Assembly: GCF_002909445.1 (NCBI RefSeq)
Contig: NZ_PPXC01000006.1
Coordinates: 186,001 to 250,000, forward strand
DNA: 64,000 bases
Source: Arthrobacter glacialis
GTDB lineage: Bacteria; Actinomycetota; Actinomycetes; Actinomycetales; Micrococcaceae
Reading direction: 5' to 3'
Each line of letters opens with the position of its first letter. Position 1 is the first letter of the stretch. The position numbers and the translations under genes were made by a program. This document shows, piece by piece, positions 27,846-37,041 of this stretch. The notes under the pieces were generated by a model. That model did not search any database. It saw only the letters and a list, made by a program, of their open reading frames with translations, and was not told the origin of the DNA.

Positions 27846-28433
27846 CTGCGTGTAATAGGAGTTGACCCGGGCTTGACCCGGTGCGGGCTCGGCGTCGTTG
27901 ACGTTGCCCCCAACCGCACGGCCACCTTGGTGGGTGTTGGTGTGGTGGGAAGCTCACATGTTTTAACGTTGGACGCCCGGCTGCTGGTCATCGCGGAAGC
28001 GATCGATCAGTGGCTGGACGCGTTTAAGCCCGATGTTTTGGCCATTGAACGCGTGTTCGCCCAAACCAACCTCAGCACCGTCATGGGCGTGGCACAGGTG
28101 TCAGGTGTTGTCATGGTAGCTGCCGCCCGGCGCGGCATACCCGTTGCCATGCACACGCCGTCGGAAGTCAAGGCTGCCGTGACAGGCAACGGCCGCGCGG
28201 ACAAGGCCTCGGTCACCGCCATGGTGACCCGGTTGTTGCGTTTGTCCGAGCCGCCAAAACCCGCCGACGCCGCCGACGCCCTAGCCCTGGCCATAGCCCA
28301 CGCTTGGCGCAGCGGAAGTGCTTTTTCGCCGGCTTCCGCCGGTACGACGGCGGCCCAACAGTTGTGGCGCGACGCGGAGACCAAGTCAAAGGTCCAAAAG
28401 AACAAGGAAAAGCCCGGAGCCACCTGGCACTAG
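27846..28433 (+). CDS. ruvC: Holliday junction resolvase RuvC, apparent CTG start
   Basis: A 195-residue endonuclease that cuts Holliday junctions. The first catalytic Asp lies in [12 protein letters not shown], the Glu in [11 protein letters not shown], and the final pair in [16 protein letters not shown]. No ATG, GTG or TTG exists in frame between the upstream stop (27840-27842) and this Asp codon (27864-27866). The only leucine-type candidate is CTG 27846, which gives LRVIGVDPG and aligns exactly with the usual MRVIGVDPG start. The first standard start, TTG 27873, would delete the catalytic Asp. It is three bases after yebC, so coupling may help initiation. Confidence 0.9.
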   Translation: MRVIGVDPGLTRCGLGVVDVAPNRTATLVGVGVVGSSHVLTLDARLLVIAEAIDQWLDAFKPDVLAIERVFAQTNLSTVMGVAQVSGVVMVAAARRGIPVAMHTPSEVKAAVTGNGRADKASVTAMVTRLLRLSEPPKPADAADALALAIAHAWRSGSAFSPASAGTTAAQQLWRDAETKSKVQKNKEKPGATWH

Positions 28434-28439
28434 TTGTTA

Positions 28440-28459
28440 GTACGTATGTTCTATATACT
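28440..28459 (+). promoter_or_regulatory. Candidate LexA box and -10 element before ruvA
   Basis: GTAC-GTAT-GTTC (28440-28451) is one mismatch from the palindromic LexA consensus GAAC-N4-GTTC. A good -10 hexamer, TATACT, follows at 28454-28459. It lies in the 89-base gap between ruvC and ruvA, suggesting a damage-inducible internal promoter for ruvAB. Confidence 0.5.
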
Positions 28460-28522
28460 GGCTGTAATTCTATTGCCAGTCAGTTACGGTTTAGTTCCAG
28501 TGTGTTGTCAGGAGCAGTTGCA

Positions 28523-29155
28523 ATGATCAGTTTTGTTCGGGGACCAGTGGCCCATCTCTCGCTGGCCCAGGCGGTTATCGACGTCAACGGGGTGGGCATG
28601 CTGGTTCATGCCACACCCAAGACGCTCGGCAATCTCCGTCTGGGGGAGGAGTCCACGCTGACCACCACCATGATTGTGCGCGAAGACTCCATGACCCTGT
28701 ACGGTTTCGCCGATGCGGACGAGCGCGAAGTCTTCGACGTGCTGCTCAGCGTCAGCGGCATCGGCCCCCGCCTTGCCCTGGCCGTTTTGGCGGTGCTGGA
28801 ACCGGAAGCCATCCGGCGCGCGGTGGCTGACGGCGACGGGAAGGCTTTCACGAAGGTTCCCGGCGTTGGGCCCAAGGTGGCCGGGCGCATAGTTCTTGAA
28901 CTCAAGGGCAAGCTGATCCCCACCGGTGCCCCTGTCACTGCGTCAAAGCCGGCAGCGGCCATGGCCTGGAAGGATCAGGTTGTTGCCGCCATGACCAGCC
29001 TTGGGTGGAATGAACGCGACGCCCTCAAGAGCATCGATGCAGCAATTGCTGACGATCCGGAACTTGGTGAGAGTGCCAATGTGCCCGCCATTTTGCGGGC
29101 CACGCTGCGCTGGCTGGGCCAGGACAACTCCCGGCAAAGCAACAGGGTGCGCTAG
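28523..29155 (+). CDS. ruvA: Holliday junction branch-migration protein RuvA
   Basis: A 210-residue junction-binding protein. OB-fold N-terminus (MISFVRGPV), two helix-hairpin-helix motifs (SVSGIGPRLALA and VPGVGPKVAGRI), and the flexible C-terminal domain that contacts RuvB (ALKSIDAAI to TLRWLG). ATG 28523 has AGGAG nine bases upstream; a longer frame to 28304 overlaps ruvC and is rejected. Three bases separate it from ruvB. Confidence 0.96.
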   Translation: MISFVRGPVAHLSLAQAVIDVNGVGMLVHATPKTLGNLRLGEESTLTTTMIVREDSMTLYGFADADEREVFDVLLSVSGIGPRLALAVLAVLEPEAIRRAVADGDGKAFTKVPGVGPKVAGRIVLELKGKLIPTGAPVTASKPAAAMAWKDQVVAAMTSLGWNERDALKSIDAAIADDPELGESANVPAILRATLRWLGQDNSRQSNRVR

Positions 29156-29158
29156 GCC

Positions 29159-30286
29159 ATGGCAACTACCGACGGCGCCGGCGGGCTGCCCGGACAAATC
29201 AGCATCGGTGGCGGCCCGGCCGGCCCGGGCCGGGTGAAGGCAGCCGATTTGGCTGTGCCCGCACCGGAGCCTGGGGATCGCGAACTGGACGCTGCCCTGC
29301 GCCCCAAAAACCTTGATGACTTTGTGGGGCAGGAGCGGGTTCGCAAGCAGCTCTCCCTGGTGCTGGCGGCGTCCAAGATTCGCGGGCGCAGTGCCGACCA
29401 CGTCTTGATGTCCGGTCCGCCCGGCTTGGGCAAGACCACCCTGGCCATGATCGTTGCCGCTGAGATGAACGCGCCGCTGCGCATCAGCTCCGGCCCCGCC
29501 ATTCAACACGCGGGGGACTTGGCCGCCATTCTCTCCTCACTGTCTGAAGGTGAGGTTTTGTTCCTCGATGAGATCCACCGCATGTCCAGGCCGGCAGAAG
29601 AAATGCTGTACATGGCCATGGAGGATTTCCGTGTGGACATCATTGTGGGCAAGGGTGCTGGTGCCACCGCCATTCCACTGGAACTGCCGCCGTTTACCTT
29701 GGTGGGCGCCACCACACGCGCAGGCTTGCTCCCCGGTCCCTTGCGTGACAGGTTCGGCTTTACCGGCCACCTGGAATTCTATTCCGTGGGGGAACTGGAG
29801 CTCGTGTTGCGCCGTTCAGCCGGCATGCTGGACTTGAAATTGACCAGTGCAGGATTCGCCGAGATTGCCGGGCGGTCCCGCGGCACACCCCGTATTGCCA
29901 ACCGCCTGTTGCGGCGGGTGCGGGACTGGGCGCTGGTTCACGGCATCGAAACCATTGATGCGCGCACCGCATCGGCGGCTTTGGACATGTATGAGGTGGA
30001 TGTCAGGGGCCTTGACCGCCTGGACCGGTCGGTGCTGGAAGCCCTCGTCAACAAGTTCAACGGCGGGCCCGTCGGGTTGTCCACCCTCGCCATTGCTGTT
30101 GGGGAGGAGTCTGAGACGGTGGAAACCGTTGCAGAACCTTTCCTGGTCCGCGAGGGCCTGTTGGGGAGAACACCCCGTGGGCGCATAGCCCTGCCCGCGG
30201 CCTGGGAACATCTTGGTTTGAAGATGCCGCGAAATGCTGTGGCGGCGGCCATGCTGCCCTTTGATGAGGACGATGACGAGCAATAG
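29159..30286 (+). CDS. ruvB: Holliday junction branch-migration ATPase RuvB
   Basis: A 375-residue AAA+ motor. Walker [10 protein letters not shown], Walker B LFLDEIHR, sensor 1 LVGATTRAG, Arg finger region GPLRDRFG and the C-terminal winged helix ([16 protein letters not shown]) are all present. The first 40 residues form a Gly/Pro-rich extension, and the C-terminus ends in an acidic tail (FDEDDDEQ). It works with RuvA on Holliday junctions. Confidence 0.97.
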   Translation: MATTDGAGGLPGQISIGGGPAGPGRVKAADLAVPAPEPGDRELDAALRPKNLDDFVGQERVRKQLSLVLAASKIRGRSADHVLMSGPPGLGKTTLAMIVAAEMNAPLRISSGPAIQHAGDLAAILSSLSEGEVLFLDEIHRMSRPAEEMLYMAMEDFRVDIIVGKGAGATAIPLELPPFTLVGATTRAGLLPGPLRDRFGFTGHLEFYSVGELELVLRRSAGMLDLKLTSAGFAEIAGRSRGTPRIANRLLRRVRDWALVHGIETIDARTASAALDMYEVDVRGLDRLDRSVLEALVNKFNGGPVGLSTLAIAVGEESETVETVAEPFLVREGLLGRTPRGRIALPAAWEHLGLKMPRNAVAAAMLPFDEDDDEQ

Positions 30287-30293
30287 CAGCCGA

Positions 30294-30334
30294 ACAAGCA
30301 GTGATCTTGGACAAGCGGATCCGGCACTGCTTGT
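30294..30334 (+). terminator. Terminator-like hairpin after ruvB
   Basis: ACAAGCAGTG (30294-30303) pairs with CACTGCTTGT (30325-30334), starting eight bases after the ruvB stop. The tail is not T-rich. It probably ends the ruv transcript before yajC; the rest of the 261-base gap to yajC shows nothing clear. Confidence 0.55.
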
Positions 30335-30547
30335 GCTACGGCAACCCTGACTTCTAGCGGCTGGGCGCCAATGCCGCCCGGCGTGCCAGGCAAACAAAGA
30401 CACAATGCGCTACGTTGTGTGTATTTGTGAGCAATTGTGGGCGGTTTATCATCCAACGTTCAGTTTTACCCTCTAGACTGGTATGACGTCCGGCACGTTT
30501 GCTCCGTGTCTGGATCCACATGTACTTAAAAGAATGGAACCCTAGCT

Positions 30548-30985
30548 GTGTCCTTCAGCAGTATTTTAGCCGCCGATGCGCCCGCCGCACCAAGCCTGTT
30601 CAGCGGCACCAACCTCCTTTTGTTCGCCATGTTCGGCTTGCTCATCTTCATGATGATGCGCAAACAAAAGAAGACCAAGGCAGCTGCAGCCGAACAGCGC
30701 TCCAAACTTGCCCCGGGTGTTGAAATGATGACCAACTTTGGTCTGTTCGGCAAAGTCCTCTCCATTGATGAGGACGAGAACAAGATCCTTTTGGAAATCT
30801 CCCCCGGCGTCACCGCCACTGTTCACCGTCAGACAGTTGCCAAAATCATTGAGCCTGAGACGGTTGAGGCGATTGTTCCCGATGACGCTTCGGCCTTGAC
30901 CCTGGATCTGGAAAAGAAAGCGCCCGCCGGGGAAACCGTTGAGGAATCCCTTGAGCGCCTAAAGAACGAAAACAAAGACAACTAG
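30548..30985 (+). CDS. yajC: Preprotein translocase accessory subunit YajC
   Basis: A 145-residue protein with one membrane helix (about residues 22-38, NLLLFAMFGLLIFMMM), a basic cytoplasmic stretch (RKQKKTK) and the conserved VEMMTNFGLFGKVLSID region. YajC associates with SecDF and SecYEG. The GTG start at 30548 follows an unremarkable leader. The C-terminus is acidic and Glu-rich. Neighbours secD and secF confirm the role. Confidence 0.93.
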   Translation: MSFSSILAADAPAAPSLFSGTNLLLFAMFGLLIFMMMRKQKKTKAAAAEQRSKLAPGVEMMTNFGLFGKVLSIDEDENKILLEISPGVTATVHRQTVAKIIEPETVEAIVPDDASALTLDLEKKAPAGETVEESLERLKNENKDN

Positions 30986-31002
30986 CCTTATGCGGGTTGG
31001 CA

Positions 31003-31034
31003 GCTGCTGTGCCGGTGAAATCCTGCACAGCAGC
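31003..31034 (+). terminator. Hairpin between yajC and secD
   Basis: GCTGCTGTGC (31003-31012) pairs with GCACAGCAGC (31025-31034) around a 12-base loop, in the 93-base gap. Without a T-run it may act as partial terminator or RNA-stability element within the yajC-secDF unit. Confidence 0.45.
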
Positions 31035-31078
31035 ATTGCCATGTTCACTACACCCGTGACCAATAGAAGGATCCCTTG

Positions 31079-32848
31079 ATGGCACGAACAGGTCCGACGT
31101 CCACAGCTCGCAGAACTCTTCTGTGGCTTGCGGCGATCATCATTGCATGCACCCTGGCAGTAGGTGGCGGCGTCCTCGCCGGAGCCGCCTCATGGTCGCC
31201 AAAACTGGGTCTTGACCTTGAGGGCGGTACCCAGATGATTCTGGCGCCCAAGGTTGAAGGCGCTGGCAGTATCACCAGCGAGCAGTTGGACCAGGCCGTG
31301 TCCATCATCCGTCAGCGCGTTGACGGTTCGGGTGTTTCGGAAGCACAGATTTCCACCGAAGGCGGTAACAACGTTGTTGTGAACATGCCTGGCAAGCCCA
31401 CGGACGCAGAGCGCGAGCTCATCAAGGCCTCGGCCAACATGAACTTCCGCCCCGTGATTGTTGCCACGCAGGTTCCCAGCGGCGCAGTGCCTGAAGCCGA
31501 GCAGACGCCCGCGGACAAGTTGCCGGTCCCCACAGCCGCCCCCGTGAACGCGAGCGATCCCAACTGGGTTGATGCGGCGTTGATGAAGCAGTTCGAGGCA
31601 ACCAGTTGCATTGCCCCGCTCACCGACCGTCCCACAAGCTCTGATCCGGCGAAGCCCCTGGTGAGCTGCGAACCTGACTCGGGCATCAAGTACATCCTTG
31701 GCCCGGTGGAGATTCCCGGCAAGTGGATCAAGACTGCCAGCTACGGCCTGCAGGCCGGTGCCCAGGGTGCAACGACCAACGAATGGTCGGTTCAGCTCAC
31801 GCTGACCAAGCCCGAAGGCGCCCAAGCGTTCAAGGAAGTCACCCAGCGTCTGAACTCAAAGTACCTGGCCAACCCGGAGGACCCGCAGTCGAGATTCGCC
31901 ATTGTCCTCGATGACAGTGTCATCTCGGCCCCGGCGTCCATGGCGGTCATTACAGACGGTCAGTCCTCCATCACGGGCCAGTTCACCGAGGAAAGCGCCA
32001 AGTCACTCTCTGACAAGCTCAAGTTCGGTTCACTGCCCATCAGCTTCGAGATCCAGAGCGAACTCCAGATCTCGGCAACGCTTGGTTTGCAGCAGCTGGA
32101 AATGGGTATGCTGGCCGGGTTGATCGGTCTTGGTTTGGTGGTTATCTACTCCCTCTTCCAGTACCGGGCTCTTGGCCTTGTCACCATCTCTTCCTTGGTG
32201 ATCGCTGGTGTCATCACCTACCTGGCTATCATCTTGCTGGGTTGGGCCGAAAACTACCGGCTCTCCTTGGCTGGTGTGGCGGGTATCATCGTGGCCATCG
32301 GTCAAACCGCTGACTCGTTCATTGTTTACTTTGAGCGTGTCAGGGATGAACTCCGTGATGGCCGCGGACTGGTCGCCGCCGTTGAAAATGGTTGGGCCCG
32401 GGCCAAGCGCACCATCTTGGCTTCCAAGGCCGTGAACCTCTTGGCCGCCTTGGTGCTGTACTTTGTCTCGGTTGGAAACGTCAAGGGCTTCGCGTTCACC
32501 CTTGGTCTGACAGCCGTGGCTGACCTTATTGTTGTCTTCATGTTCACTCACCCCACCTTGCAGTTGCTGGCCCGCACCAAGTTCTTCGGTGAAGGCCACC
32601 GCTTCTCCGGCCTTGATCCGGTTCAGCTTGGCGCCATTCCCTTGTACCGCGGTGCAGGCCGTTTGCGGACGCCTGAAGAGACCATGGAAGTAGTCAAGGG
32701 CAAGAATGCCCGCGCGGCCGGTGAAGCCGAACGTCGCCAGACCATTGCCGAACGCCGCCTGGCCGCCAAGGAAGCTGAATTGGTTGGCAGCAGGGGTGCC
32801 GGGGCTGCAAAGTCCGAGTCCAACGAAGACTCGAAGGAGAACAAGTAA
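31079..32848 (+). CDS. secD: Protein translocase subunit SecD
   Basis: A 589-residue membrane protein that uses the proton gradient to pull secreted proteins across the membrane with SecF. It has an N-terminal helix (about 14-34), a large outer domain with DLEGGTQMIL and the P1 region (residues 40-330), and five C-terminal helices with the conserved AGIIVAIGQTADSFIVYFERVRDE. ATG 31079 has GAAGGA upstream; TTG 31076 is also in frame. The C-terminus carries a charged tail rich in Arg, Ala and Glu. Confidence 0.96.
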   Translation: MARTGPTSTARRTLLWLAAIIIACTLAVGGGVLAGAASWSPKLGLDLEGGTQMILAPKVEGAGSITSEQLDQAVSIIRQRVDGSGVSEAQISTEGGNNVVVNMPGKPTDAERELIKASANMNFRPVIVATQVPSGAVPEAEQTPADKLPVPTAAPVNASDPNWVDAALMKQFEATSCIAPLTDRPTSSDPAKPLVSCEPDSGIKYILGPVEIPGKWIKTASYGLQAGAQGATTNEWSVQLTLTKPEGAQAFKEVTQRLNSKYLANPEDPQSRFAIVLDDSVISAPASMAVITDGQSSITGQFTEESAKSLSDKLKFGSLPISFEIQSELQISATLGLQQLEMGMLAGLIGLGLVVIYSLFQYRALGLVTISSLVIAGVITYLAIILLGWAENYRLSLAGVAGIIVAIGQTADSFIVYFERVRDELRDGRGLVAAVENGWARAKRTILASKAVNLLAALVLYFVSVGNVKGFAFTLGLTAVADLIVVFMFTHPTLQLLARTKFFGEGHRFSGLDPVQLGAIPLYRGAGRLRTPEETMEVVKGKNARAAGEAERRQTIAERRLAAKEAELVGSRGAGAAKSESNEDSKENK

Positions 32849-33858
32849 TGAAGAGTTTCGCCACTTTTGGTAATGAGCTTTACACCGGTGAACGGTCCTA
32901 CGAGTTTGTTGGAAAACGCAAGATCTGGTTTGGCATCACGGGCCTTGCGGTTCTGGTGTCGCTACTGATTCCCATGCTGGGCGGTGGCTTCAACTTCGGT
33001 ATTGAGTTCCGCGGCGGATCGCAGTTCACCATCTCCGAAGTTGCCCACACCGACGCCGTCATTGGTGAAGAGGCGGTTGACCAGGCTGTTCCCGGCACGG
33101 CAGCCGTGGTCACCAACATCGCCGGCAAGACGATGCAGGTCCAGACAGACAGGCTCACCGATGACGAGACCTTGAAAGTCAGTGACGCGTTGAAGAGTGC
33201 CTATGGTGTAACGGATGACCACATCACCTCAACGTTTGTTGGTCCCACCTGGGGGCAGGACGTTTCTCGTCAGGCGATCATCGGTTTCATTGTCTTTGTG
33301 CTTCTGGCAACGGTCTTGATGGCCGTGTACTTTAGAACTTGGCGCATGTCCATTGCCGCAGTGGTGGGCATGCTGGTGGTCATGGTGGTTACGGCCGGCG
33401 TCTATGCGGCATCCAGATTTGAAGTCACTCCGTCAGCCATCATTGGGTTCTTGACCATTTTGAGCTACTCGCTCTATGACACGGTTGTGGTCTTTGACAA
33501 GATTCGTGAAAACACGGCCGACATCACCAAATCGGTGCGCAGGACCTTCGGTGAGGAAGTCAACCTGGCCGTCAATCAGACCCTGGTGCGCTCCATCAAC
33601 ACCATGATGGTTGCAGTACTGCCGGTTGCTTCCATTTTGTTCATCGGCGCCTTCCTGCTCGGCGCCGGTACCTTGCGTGACCTTTCCTTGGCGTTGTTCA
33701 TCGGCATTATTGTGAGTACTTTCTCCACCATTTTTGTCGCCGCACCGTTGTACGCCTGGTTGCGTGAGCGTGAACCGGAATTGGCCAGGCAGGCCAAGAA
33801 GGTCCATTCGCGTCGCGCCAGCGAGGCAAACGAGACTGCCAAGACTGTTAACGTCTAG
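32848..33858 (+). CDS. secF: Protein translocase subunit SecF
   Basis: A 336-residue partner of SecD. Features are the first helix, the FNFGIEFRGGSQF motif, and a bundle of five helices with the conserved SLYDTVVVFDKIRENT segment. It overlaps the secD stop by one base (TAATG), giving strict coupling. The C-terminal tail is basic. Confidence 0.97.
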   Translation: MKSFATFGNELYTGERSYEFVGKRKIWFGITGLAVLVSLLIPMLGGGFNFGIEFRGGSQFTISEVAHTDAVIGEEAVDQAVPGTAAVVTNIAGKTMQVQTDRLTDDETLKVSDALKSAYGVTDDHITSTFVGPTWGQDVSRQAIIGFIVFVLLATVLMAVYFRTWRMSIAAVVGMLVVMVVTAGVYAASRFEVTPSAIIGFLTILSYSLYDTVVVFDKIRENTADITKSVRRTFGEEVNLAVNQTLVRSINTMMVAVLPVASILFIGAFLLGAGTLRDLSLALFIGIIVSTFSTIFVAAPLYAWLREREPELARQAKKVHSRRASEANETAKTVNV

Positions 33859-33878
33859 CAGCACTCGAGTTTGACCCG

Positions 33879-33915
33879 TAGCCGGGGGAGGGTGCATAGC
33901 ATCCGCCCCCGGCTA
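33879..33915 (+). terminator. Terminator after secF
   Basis: TAGCCGGGGG (33879-33888) pairs with CCCCCGGCTA (33906-33915), followed by TCCTTTTGG. It starts 21 bases after the secF stop and ends the yajC-secDF unit before relA. Confidence 0.75.
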
Positions 33916-34007
33916 TCCTTTTGGTCAAAGTTCCCCCATCTGCGCCTTACACTGGATAAATGCTCCGCAGTGGGAGCGTGTGGCCGCAAAACGAGGGAGG
34001 AAATGCG

Positions 34008-36356
34008 TTGAACGATGAATCGCCCTCGCATAAGATATTGACCGAATCCGGGGCCCCAGTCCCGGGCGATGCCAGTGTTTCCAAGCCACGCCCGCCGGAG
34101 CTGCGCCCCACCTTTCCTGGCCGTCGCGAACGCACCCGATCCCGCCTGGCCCGTCTGACCGGCTGGTCCAATGAGAGCTACTCGCCCATCCTGGAGCCCT
34201 TGCTGCGGATTGTGCGGGCCAAGAACCCCAAGGAAGACTTTGAGCTGATCCAACGCGCCTTCTCCGTCGCTGAGAAGTACCACGAAGGTCAGAAGCGTAA
34301 GAGTGGTGACCCCTACATCACCCACCCGGTTGCCGTGACGACGATCCTTGCCGAGCTGGGCATGAGCGGCAGCACACTGGCAGCTGCCCTGTTGCACGAC
34401 ACGGTTGAGGACACCCCGTACACCCTGGCCGAACTGGAACGGGACTTTGGGCCCGAAATCACCATGCTGGTGGACGGTGTCACCAAACTGGACAAAGTTG
34501 AGTTTGGTGACGCGGCACAGGCGGAGACAGTCCGCAAAATGGTCATCGCCATGGCAAAAGATATCCGGGTGCTGGTCATTAAACTTGCGGACAGGCTGCA
34601 TAATGCCCGCACCTGGCGGTTCGTCTCGGCAGCGTCTTCGGAGAAAAAAGCCCGGGAAACCCTGGACATCTTCGCGCCACTCGCGCACAGGCTTGGCATG
34701 AATGCCATGAAATGGGAGCTGGAAGAACTTTCCTTCGCCGCCTTGTACCCCAAGGTGTATGAAGAGATTGTCCGGATGGTTCAAGACCGCTCTCCCGAGC
34801 GTGAAAAGCAACTGAGCATTATCCGGCGTGAAATTGCCGAGTCGATGCGGTTGTCCAAGATCAAGGCTGAAATCACCGGCAGGCCCAAGCACTACTATTC
34901 CATCTACCAAAAGATGGTGGTGCGCAACAAGGACTTCGATGACATCAACGATCTCATCGGTGTCCGTGTCCTCGTGGATACCGTCGGTGACTGTTATGCC
35001 GCCCTGGGTCAAATTCACTCACTCTGGAACCCCCTGGTGGGGCGTTTCAAAGACTATATTGCCCTGCCAAAGTTCAATATGTACCAGTCGCTGCACACCA
35101 CAGTGGTGGGCCCGGGCGGCAAATTGGTTGAAATTCAGATCCGCACCATGGAAATGCACCAACGGGCGGAATACGGTGTTGCGGCCCACTGGAAGTACAA
35201 GACCGGCAACAAAACACCCGTCACCAGCCAGGACGACTTGAACTGGTTGCGCACTTTGGTTGATTGGCAGCAGGAGACCAAGGACCCCAACGAGTTCCTG
35301 GAATCACTGCGCTATGAGATGAACGCCAAGGAAGTGTTCGTCTACACGCCCAAGGGTGCCGTCGTGGCCCTGCCGGAGGGTTCCACCCCCGTGGACTTTG
35401 CCTACAGTGTGCACACCGAGGTGGGTCACAGGACCATTGGGGCGCGCGTCAACGGCAAGCTGGTGCCGCTCAACAGTGAACTGGCTCATGGTGACACCGT
35501 GGAGATCTTCACCAACAAGGCAGAGGGTGCCGGCCCCAGCCAGGACTGGCAAAACTTTGTTAAGAGTGCCCGCGCCCGGAACAAGATTCGCCAGTGGTTC
35601 AGCAAGGAACGCCGGGAAGAATCCATTGAAAAGGGCAAGGAACTTCTCACCAAGGGCATGCGCAAGGCAAACCTGCCTTTGCAAAAGATGATGACCCATG
35701 ACGCCCTCATGGCCGTCGCGGAGCATTTTCACTACACGGACATTGCTGGACTCTATGCCGCTGTGGGGGATGGGCACACGTCCACCCAGTCAGTGGTTGA
35801 GCGGCTTCGTGAAGTTCTCGGCGTCCACCACGACATCGACGACACGCCAGCGCCGCTGGATACCCACGTCTCTACCAGCCGCCCGCGCATCTCCGATTCC
35901 GGCGTGGTTGTCCACGGCATTGGCGACGTACTGGTGAAACTCGCCAGGTGCTGCACCCCCGTGCCGCCGGATCCCATCTCCGGATTCGTCACCAAGGGCT
36001 CAGGGGTGTCCGTTCACCGCCAGGATTGCCCCAATCTGCTGAATCTTCAAAACGAACCGGACAGGCTGGTTGAAGTTGAATGGGCCCAAGCGCAGAAGGG
36101 CGTATTCCTGGTGGAGATCCAGGTGGAAGCCCTGGACCGCAAGAGTTTGCTCTCCGATGTGACGCGCGTGCTGGCTGAATGCCATGTGAATATTTTGGCA
36201 GCCAGTGTCAGCACCACCCGCAACCGGGTGGCCATGTCTAAATTTGCCTTCGAGATGGGCGATCCGAAGTACCTCGACAACGTGCTCAACGCTGTGCGCC
36301 GCATTGACGGAGTTTACGACGTTTACCGGGCCACCGGATCACAACGGCGCGCTTAG
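34008..36356 (+). CDS. relA: Bifunctional (p)ppGpp synthetase/hydrolase (Rel)
   Basis: A 782-residue long RSH protein, the stringent-response enzyme. Domains in order: HD hydrolase (YITHPVAVTTIL, LLHDTVEDT, near residues 90-160), synthetase (VVRNKDFDDINDLIGVRVLV, near 300-420), TGS (VFVYTPKGAVVALPEGSTPVDFAY), the zinc-finger-like CCTPVPPD region, and ACT (near 690-780). The intact HD motif indicates both activities, as in other actinobacterial Rel proteins. TTG 34008 is preferred, with GGGAGG seven bases upstream; ATG 33960 is in frame but has no good site. Confidence 0.95.
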   Translation: MNDESPSHKILTESGAPVPGDASVSKPRPPELRPTFPGRRERTRSRLARLTGWSNESYSPILEPLLRIVRAKNPKEDFELIQRAFSVAEKYHEGQKRKSGDPYITHPVAVTTILAELGMSGSTLAAALLHDTVEDTPYTLAELERDFGPEITMLVDGVTKLDKVEFGDAAQAETVRKMVIAMAKDIRVLVIKLADRLHNARTWRFVSAASSEKKARETLDIFAPLAHRLGMNAMKWELEELSFAALYPKVYEEIVRMVQDRSPEREKQLSIIRREIAESMRLSKIKAEITGRPKHYYSIYQKMVVRNKDFDDINDLIGVRVLVDTVGDCYAALGQIHSLWNPLVGRFKDYIALPKFNMYQSLHTTVVGPGGKLVEIQIRTMEMHQRAEYGVAAHWKYKTGNKTPVTSQDDLNWLRTLVDWQQETKDPNEFLESLRYEMNAKEVFVYTPKGAVVALPEGSTPVDFAYSVHTEVGHRTIGARVNGKLVPLNSELAHGDTVEIFTNKAEGAGPSQDWQNFVKSARARNKIRQWFSKERREESIEKGKELLTKGMRKANLPLQKMMTHDALMAVAEHFHYTDIAGLYAAVGDGHTSTQSVVERLREVLGVHHDIDDTPAPLDTHVSTSRPRISDSGVVVHGIGDVLVKLARCCTPVPPDPISGFVTKGSGVSVHRQDCPNLLNLQNEPDRLVEVEWAQAQKGVFLVEIQVEALDRKSLLSDVTRVLAECHVNILAASVSTTRNRVAMSKFAFEMGDPKYLDNVLNAVRRIDGVYDVYRATGSQRRA

Positions 36357-36943
36357 GGCTGCTGACCGGCGTCGAGCATGGTTTGCACGAGCCGCTGGGC
36401 CCGCAGCTTGCCGGGCACATGCGTGGCAGTGGCCAGGGCCTCCTGCAGGCCCGCCAAGGTGCATGCCAACGCAGCTTGGCCGGCCATGGCTGCCAAGATC
36501 GCCCGCGCGGTGCCCTCCGGGGCGGAACGGGCCACATCCATGGCAGTACGCAGGGGGCTCGTCACCAAGGTGCCGCCCACGCTCTGCACATCAACCGTGT
36601 CAAGATGAACTTGACGCAAAGTGCAGCCGCTGTGGGCCGGCAGAAATGCCGTGTTGCCATCATTGTCAACCAGCAGTGAAATGACAAGCGGCGGGGGAGC
36701 GCAACCGTAAATCCATGCCGCCGCGAGCTGTCCCAGCACGGCCCGTCGTTCCAATGCCGCAGGAATGCTGAGCCGCAGCGCCCCGGCCCGCAATGCGGCC
36801 GTCTCGGCAACCTTCCGGGGGCGGAACGCATTGCCCACGACGGGGACCAGCACGCCGTCGAGCTTCATGGCGTGAAGTTCGGCCAGGATGAACATGTCAC
36901 CGGGAACCAGAGGTGCGCCGAAGCTGTTGCTTGATTCGATCAT
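36353..36943 (-). CDS. Orphan AbiEi-antitoxin-like protein
   Basis: A 196-residue protein resembling the C-terminal domain of AbiEi-family proteins: a repeated hydrophobic region, then GTLVTSPLRTAMDVAR, which matches the family's 'vTsp-RT-hyphobic-Dla' motif. The usual N-terminal HTH seems missing or too divergent to see. AbiEi normally pairs with the nucleotidyltransferase toxin AbiEii, but no such gene is adjacent, so a toxin-antitoxin role is doubtful. The start is ATG 36943; an upstream extension to 37084 would run through the terminator of the next gene. It is convergent with relA, overlapping four bases. Confidence 0.55.
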   Translation of the reverse strand: MIESSNSFGAPLVPGDMFILAELHAMKLDGVLVPVVGNAFRPRKVAETAALRAGALRLSIPAALERRAVLGQLAAAWIYGCAPPPLVISLLVDNDGNTAFLPAHSGCTLRQVHLDTVDVQSVGGTLVTSPLRTAMDVARSAPEGTARAILAAMAGQAALACTLAGLQEALATATHVPGKLRAQRLVQTMLDAGQQP

Positions 36944-36976
36944 GAACCAAGACTGCACCTGCCCACGGCAAAGCAG

Positions 36977-37020
36977 AAGGCCCCAGCGCCGGATTGTGGA
37001 CAACCCGGCCCTGGGGCCTT
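36977..37020 (-). terminator. Terminator of the DUF349 gene
   Basis: AAGGCCCCAG (36977-36986) pairs perfectly with CTGGGGCCTT (37011-37020). Read on the minus strand it lies 21 bases after the DUF349 stop and is followed by CTGCTTTGCC. The loop contains further GC-rich complementarity. Confidence 0.75.
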
Positions 37021-37041
37021 GTGACTTGCTGAAAATACTTG

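Noticed and set aside
27873-28433. ruvC starting at TTG 27873
   Set aside because: This start would remove the first catalytic Asp and the beta strand that carries it; CTG 27846 matches the family N-terminus.
36353-36943. Type IV toxin-antitoxin system
   Set aside because: No AbiEii-like toxin gene is adjacent, so a working two-gene system cannot be supported.
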